Below, piece after piece: positions 7,157-10,935 of a stretch of DNA of 10,935 nt. The stretch comes from Larix sibirica (taxonomy: Eukaryota > Streptophyta > Pinopsida > Pinales > Pinaceae). The position numbers were made by a program, and so were the translations under genes. Within the stretch, counting starts at the first letter, position 1. The number at the start of each line of letters is the position of its first letter. The notes beneath the pieces were generated by a model. It made no database searches. It was not told the DNA's origin and worked only from the letters and a program-made list of their open reading frames with translations. Location: assembly GCA_004151065.3 (NCBI GenBank), contig NWUY0303893350.1:1-10935 (forward strand), written 5' to 3'.

Positions 7157-7290
7157 GGGATTCTTGATGGACATATTCAGATCGAGGCTAATGTTCAGGT
7201 CGACCTTGAATTGTTTGGCATTGAATTCGAGCTTGAAGTGGTCAAGGGACATGGAGTTCATGGTCACCCTGAGGTCAGGCGCACGATTAC
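7157..7290 (-). pseudogene. LEA-2 (LEA14/NHL-type) domain fragment
   Basis: Within an open minus frame (7007-7402), the segment L-R-V-T-M-N-S-M-S-L-D-H-F-K-L-E-F-N-A, then K-V-D-L-N-I-S-L-D-L-N-M-S-I-K-N-P, has the alternating beta-strand pattern and the closing x-V-x-N-P of the LEA-2 domain. That domain occurs in LEA14-like and NDR1/HIN1-like plant proteins linked to drought or defence, many of them membrane-anchored. After N-P the expected next strands are not seen in any frame, although YGREVGELNL near 7030-7060 could be a remote remnant. The upstream 35 codons do not form a membrane anchor. The family call is by pattern only; the broken end suggests a fragment. Confidence 0.5.
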
Positions 7291-7416
7291 TATTAGGAGC
7301 ATAAGAGAAATGATGCTCTAGCAGCACCAAAGCATCCATCGCTTCCTGCGACAATGGATTGTCACCTTCGTTTCCTTTGACACTCAACAAAAGTAGTGAC
7401 AAATTCCTTTATTCTT

Positions 7417-7443
7417 TCTTTTATTGGATCACCCAATAAAAGA
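7417..7443. repeat. perfect 11-bp inverted repeat (hairpin)
   Basis: TCTTTTATTGG and CCAATAAAAGA flank the loop ATCAC. It coincides with the end of the truncated LTR-end copy at 7422-7462. Confidence 0.85.
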
Positions 7444-7462
7444 TAAGTGTGAAATGCTCAAC
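7422..7462 (-). repeat. truncated second copy of the copia LTR end
   Basis: The 40 bases starting TATTGGA at 7422 repeat, with about three quarters identity, the last 40 bases of the LTR that starts at 7754 (shared TATTGGA, CACCCAAT, AAAGA and ATGCTC). Similarity stops at about 7462. In the minus direction this would be the 3' end of a downstream LTR whose body is deleted. Confidence 0.55.
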
Positions 7463-7739
7463 TGGGCGAGATTCGACAGTCTGGGGACCACTGTTATTTG
7501 GAACACACACCAAGATTGGGGTTTCTTTGGAGCACACAAAGCTAGCAAAAACAACAAACTAGGGTTAAGAAAAACGCTTTACTGGCACCACTTAACCTGG
7601 GTGAGTAAGCAACAGAGAATCTCTGGCGATTTTGCAGTAGGCAAAGGCAAAGATAGCAGATTGGTGTAGGCCAAAAACACCAGAGCTCTGATAAAAACGC
7701 CCAGCAAGCATATCTTCGTTCAGGCCCTAAGAACCATAG
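7463..7739 (-). mobile_element. copia 5' leader remnant
   Basis: This is sequence between the primer-binding site and the truncated second LTR end. In a complete element gag would start here; no gag protein is recognisable, and the open frames on the two strands (up to 91 codons) look accidental. It is probably the untranslated leader of an internally deleted element. Confidence 0.4.
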
Positions 7740-7753
7740 GGCTTTGATACCGC
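7740..7753 (-). other. copia primer-binding site
   Basis: On the minus strand GCGGTATCAAAGCC directly follows the LTR end. Plant copia elements commonly have TGGTATCAGAGCC here, complementary to initiator Met tRNA; two or three differences suggest decay. Confidence 0.65.
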
Positions 7754-7955
7754 TATTGGAGCACCCAATTAAAGAATAATCTTGAATGCTCATTTTTTTC
7801 ATCAAGATAGTATACATATCAATACAGTGATGTGACCCTTGGTTTCATATTCCAAGTGGTCTCTTGGACTCCCAATGATGTTTCATATTCACCTTTAACA
7901 ACTAAGTGAATAATAATTACAATTTACCAAATCAACAAGGATTAGGTTTCCAACA
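7754..7955 (-). mobile_element. copia-type LTR, about 202 bp
   Basis: The minus strand begins TGTTGGAAACC at 7955 and ends TCCAATA at 7754; the ends form the short inverted repeat TGTTGGA/TCCAA(C or T)A usual for copia LTRs. It is followed by a primer-binding site, so it behaves as a 5' LTR, with its internal side to the left. The integrase frame lies on the other side, only 12 bases away. No 5-base target duplication was found at the left end. LTR identity rests on the ends plus the primer site. Confidence 0.68.
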
Positions 7956-7967
7956 TGTATCATGGCC

Positions 7968-8825
7968 TTAACAACCCCTATGACGGATTAGTTCTTCTAC
8001 TTCGCCAACCTGGTTTTGCTGTTGCTTGTATGGAACAATCATCTCCCTCTTGATTCCTGCAACCTTGCAGAAACCCTCAAACTCCTTCGAGGTATACTCA
8101 CCCCCATTTGATCTCAAGACTTTGATCTTCTTCCCTATTTGGTTTTCGACTAGAGCTTTGAATCCTTGAAACTTGCTATGGATCTCATCCTTGGTCTTTA
8201 GGAAGTAGATCCAAGTTTTGCCAGAGAAGTCATCAATGAAGGAAACATAGTATCTGCTTCCTATGATTGATGTTGTTGATATTGGTCCACATACATCTGA
8301 ATGTATTATGTCTAGAATGCCCTTAGACCTATGCTTGCTGCTTGGGAAAACAACCTTGATATGCTTGCCAAATACACACCGTCTGCATGCTCCCTGTTGG
8401 TCAATGTTGAACTCTAGAAGACCTGTGACAATCTCTCTCAGAATAAGCAGTGCACTATGATGCAGGTGCCCCATCTTGTTGTGCCATAGCTTGCCCAAGT
8501 TGTCTCTGTTATGAACTAGGGTTCGAACAGGTTCATCCTGTAACCTGTATAAGTTGCCTTCCCTAACCCTGATCACCTGAGCTGATTTTGGGATAGACTC
8601 CTTCGGTTTGGTAAGGACTTGCTGGTTCTTAAACTCTACTGCAAAGCCCTTATCTTCCATAGCTGAAATTGAAAGCAAATTATACCTGAGACCAAGCCAA
8701 TTGGAATTGAAAGCAAATTCTTCCATAATGGCCATGCTTATAGCAGATGCACATTTCATTACTTCAGCTCGTATTTGAGTAGTATACAGGGGCCAGGATC
8801 GTCTGCTGTGTTTGCATCTACTCAT
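7968..8825 (-). pseudogene. Ty1/copia polyprotein fragment: GAG-pre-integrase and integrase
   Basis: This 285-codon frame contains, in order, the sequence after the protease (LRYNLLSIS, about residues 46-54), the GAG-pre-integrase zinc domain with LWHNKMGH (His115, His120) and C-x2-C (Cys147, Cys150), and the integrase core beginning IIHSDVCGP (catalytic Asp177) and SFIDDFSGKTWIYFLK. The normal R-S-D-N-G-G-E-Y reads R-S-N-G-G-E-Y: the second catalytic Asp codon is missing in frame at about 8108/8109. The Q-Q-N-G-V-A-E-R block holding the catalytic Glu is garbled to QQNQVGEVEE just before the stop. The first 40 residues are not copia-like, and reverse transcriptase, RNase H, gag and protease are absent. 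It cannot integrate DNA; the element is old and truncated at both ends. Confidence 0.93.
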
Positions 8826-9298
8826 GTGTTCTGCTGCAGGTCAGGTTTGTTCATGTGTTCGGTGTGTTTCTGTGCCATCAGGCTTCAACGTATTTTTCTT
8901 CCGAGGCATATTTCTGTGTTGTAAATTCTCTACCTGTCTACAATGATTGCCAATATATAAGTGACAATTTTAATGATTATCCCACATTTTGATTGCCAAT
9001 ATACACGTGACAGTGGTTTCTAGTTGAGGAGGTCTTTCCAATTCCTAGCAGTAAGGAGCAGGCTTTAAAACCACCTATGATAGGGCTGGTTTCTAGTTAC
9101 CTGGAGCAATTCTCGAGAAGGAAGAAATACATTTCCTTGTGGAAATGTGTTTCTCTATGGCTTGGGGTGTTTTCTTTGTTGAAATTGTCAAAAGCTCTTC
9201 TAGTCAGTAGCTATGTATTTTAGAGTGCATTGAGTTTGTTATCTGGGAAACCCTACTCCCCCCTTTAATGTGATGCAATTTTGTTTTTGGATTTGCAG
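8826..9298. other. non-coding stretch right of the copia remnant
   Basis: No gene is recognised. It contains a 22-base direct repeat (8945-9012) and TTTCTAGTT twice (about 9016 and 9090). It may include further decayed retroelement or intron sequence; the right part is T-rich. Confidence 0.4.
8945..9012. repeat. two 22-bp direct repeats, period 46
   Basis: GATTGCCAATATA starts at 8945 and 8991; the 22-base copies differ at two positions. The second copy contains the ACGTG core (CACGTG), absent in the first. Confidence 0.8.
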
Positions 9299-10468
9299 GT
9301 TGTTCTTGATGCTACTTCTCTGGTCGTAGGCTATTACACCACTGTTTTTGTTCATTCTTTTCTTTTCTTTTAGGATATTGAGAAATTGCTTACATTGGTG
9401 TTTGTATGCATTATGTTGCCTTTCTTAATTTCTTTGATGGAAAGAATTTGCATTTGGTATTTTTCCTTGTAGAAATTCCTGAATATGTCTTGTATATTCT
9501 GCATTTATTGTAGTCTAGGTTAAAAATTTCTTGACCTTAGATACTTGATCATTTGTAATGATCCCTAGGAATGAGAAAATCAATTGGGAGTTTGCTTGGG
9601 TTTGTTTTCCTAAATGATATTATGAGTAGAATGGCAATAGTTGAACATGATCGTGACATTCCTTACTATTAGTTGGGGTTTTCAATGCTTGTGAATGGCC
9701 TCTGAAACCCTGCTATAATGGTTGTCAATGGTATTGTGGCAATGCTTTTTGTGTTGGTGCTCAGCCCCTTCTGGTTACTCATGTTCAATCAGTTCAAATT
9801 GAAAGTGTTATACATCACCTATGGTCGATCTGAGAATACATGTTTGGTTCTTGGTCCTTCATGTAAAGCTTCCATGAGGAGAGTAGAATCCTGAAGTATG
9901 TGATAAGGGCGTTAACCTGGTTTATGCAATCAACTCATATCTACCTAAAGGCTTAGTGTAAAGCTTTATAATTGGACATGAAATACTGATTGATGTGCAC
10001 TGCACACTAGTCCCAAAACAACAGATTCTCTGTATTTTTTAGAATATATATGAGTAGAGAGTGATTTATTCCTTCTTCAGATATTTGAATTTTTTCCTTT
10101 GTTTTTTTGAGAGATCAATTTTAGCCTTTATTCTTAACTAACTGAGGATATATTGTTCATGTCATAATGCAATGTCTGCTGTGTAAGTCTATTTTTAGAA
10201 TTGGCAGGGCTTTCTGAGTTCCTTTCAATAATTAATCACATTTTAAAGCATCATAAAGATTAATCTGGGTTCTGTATTCATCGTGGTTACATTCATCATT
10301 TGTGTTCTGTGCTGCATTTTTAAGGGGAGACTTGGAATGAACAGTACCTTTTCTGCTTTCTTGGGTACTGAGAGTCTGGTCCATGTAAACCATGTATTGG
10401 TAGTAGTGATTTTAGCTTTTTCTTATATATATTAACAGTTAACTAACTCTCATAGTATCATTATGCAG
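9299..10468 (+). other. probable ATAD3 intron
   Basis: This T-rich sequence with no long open frame leads to a clear acceptor (branch-like CTAAC at 10442-10446 and ATGCAG at 10463-10468). No Walker A or Walker B exon of ATAD3 was found in it. Two pieces look exon-like but weak: 15 codons after TTTGCAG (9299-9343) and the segment after a long pyrimidine tract ending in TTTTAG at about 9374. Confidence 0.6.
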
Positions 10469-10935
10469 ACGCAACAACACCCATATGAGTGAAGCCCAGC
10501 GGAGTGCTCTTAATGCACTTTTGTATCGTACTGGGGACCAATCCAGAGACATAGTTCTTGCCCTAGCAACAAATCGGCCGGGTGATCTTGATTCAGCTAT
10601 TACTGATCGTATTGATGAGGTTCTTGAGTTTCCTCTTCCCGGAGAAGAGGAGCGTGTTAAATTGCTCAAACTGTACTTGGATAAATACATTGCACAAGCA
10701 GGTGGTAATCAAACTGCTTTGGCATCTCTCTTTAAAGGAAAGCAAAAGAAAATAGAGATAAAGGGTTTATCAGAAGATGTAATTCGTGAGGCTGCTGCTA
10801 AAACTGAAGGATTTTCTGGCCGAGAGATTGCAAAGATGATGGCCAGTGTTCAAGCAGCTGTCTATGGCAGTACAGATTGTGTGCTTGACGCTAACCTTTT
10901 CAGGGAAGTGGTGGATTACAAAGTTGCAGAACACC
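10469..10935 (+). CDS. ATAD3: ATAD3 mitochondrial AAA ATPase, exon (partial, runs off the window)
   Basis: After ATGCAG the exon opens in phase 2, finishing a codon with A, then R-N-N-T-H-M-S-E-A-Q-R-S-A-L-N-A-L-L. It stays open for 155 codons to the window end. Seen are the ATTD-family hallmarks LALATNRPGDLD (sensor 1 region), DRIDEVLEFPLPGEEER (arginine-finger region), a linker with KGKQKKIEIKGL, and KTEGFSGREIAKMMASVQAAVYGS (sensor 2 region of the AAA lid). ATAD3 is an inner-mitochondrial-membrane AAA protein linking membrane organisation with nucleoids and translation; plants have several copies. Walker A and B lie in upstream exons outside the window or beyond a long intron. The exon is close to other plant ATAD3 sequences as I recall them and is undamaged, so the gene is probably live. 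Confidence 0.95.

Noticed and set aside
8263-8460. 65-codon + frame inside the copia region
   Set aside because: Antisense of the integrase frame.
9990-10010. Small palindrome TGTGCACTGCACA in the ATAD3 intron
   Set aside because: Six-base arms in intron sequence are expected by chance.
10439-10690. 83-codon minus frame over the right end
   Set aside because: It is the antisense of the clearly coding ATAD3 exon.
1-10935. Helitron or MULE ends around the fragment cluster
   Set aside because: CTAG motifs and hairpins exist but none combine into a convincing terminus with matching partner end.

Overview
The window looks like nuclear DNA of a plant with a large, repeat-rich genome. The evidence is exon pieces with plant-type protein matches (ATAD3, SGR2, HEN2, CHR19, kinesin-13, ABCC, PUX7, LEA-2), T-rich introns with plant-like splice sites, and a decayed Ty1/copia element. 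The loose spacing and heavy decay would suit a gymnosperm, but that is a guess. No tRNA, rRNA, CRISPR or bacterial gene is visible. All family names come from remembered protein motifs, not from a search.

Left third (1-4700): two LTR-like, gene-poor stretches (about 1-600 on + and 880-1250 on -) are followed by a run of broken gene pieces on the minus strand: a PUX7-like UBA piece (1999-2265), an ABCC transporter exon with signature and Walker B motifs (2529-2670), and a kinesin-13 motor piece (3151-3466). Between and beyond them lie unassigned stretches, including an 89-codon open + frame (3662-3931) and two short perfect inverted repeats.

Middle (4700-7450): an intact SGR2-type phospholipase exon with splice sites lies on + (5149-5379). 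It faces two minus-strand pieces joined end to end without a spacer: a CHR19/ETL1 SNF2 ATPase piece (5545-5927) and a HEN2 RNA helicase piece (5928-6430). The HEN2 piece is circularly permuted: the sequence that should follow its end sits at its beginning, joined in frame at a codon boundary. This is the most unusual feature of the window. A LEA-2-like piece lies at 7157-7290.

Right third (7417-10935): a copia LTR with a primer-binding site (7740-7955, minus) is followed by a truncated second LTR-end copy (7422-7462). Outside the LTR lies a copia GAG-pre-integrase/integrase frame (7968-8825) that has lost its second catalytic Asp. About 1.6 kb of intron-like sequence then leads to an intact exon of the mitochondrial AAA ATPase ATAD3 (10469 to the window end), the only likely living gene here.

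The genes do not form a pathway. The window is best read as the intron or 5' flank of an ATAD3 gene, filled with retroelement debris and a mosaic of captured fragments from at least seven unrelated host genes.
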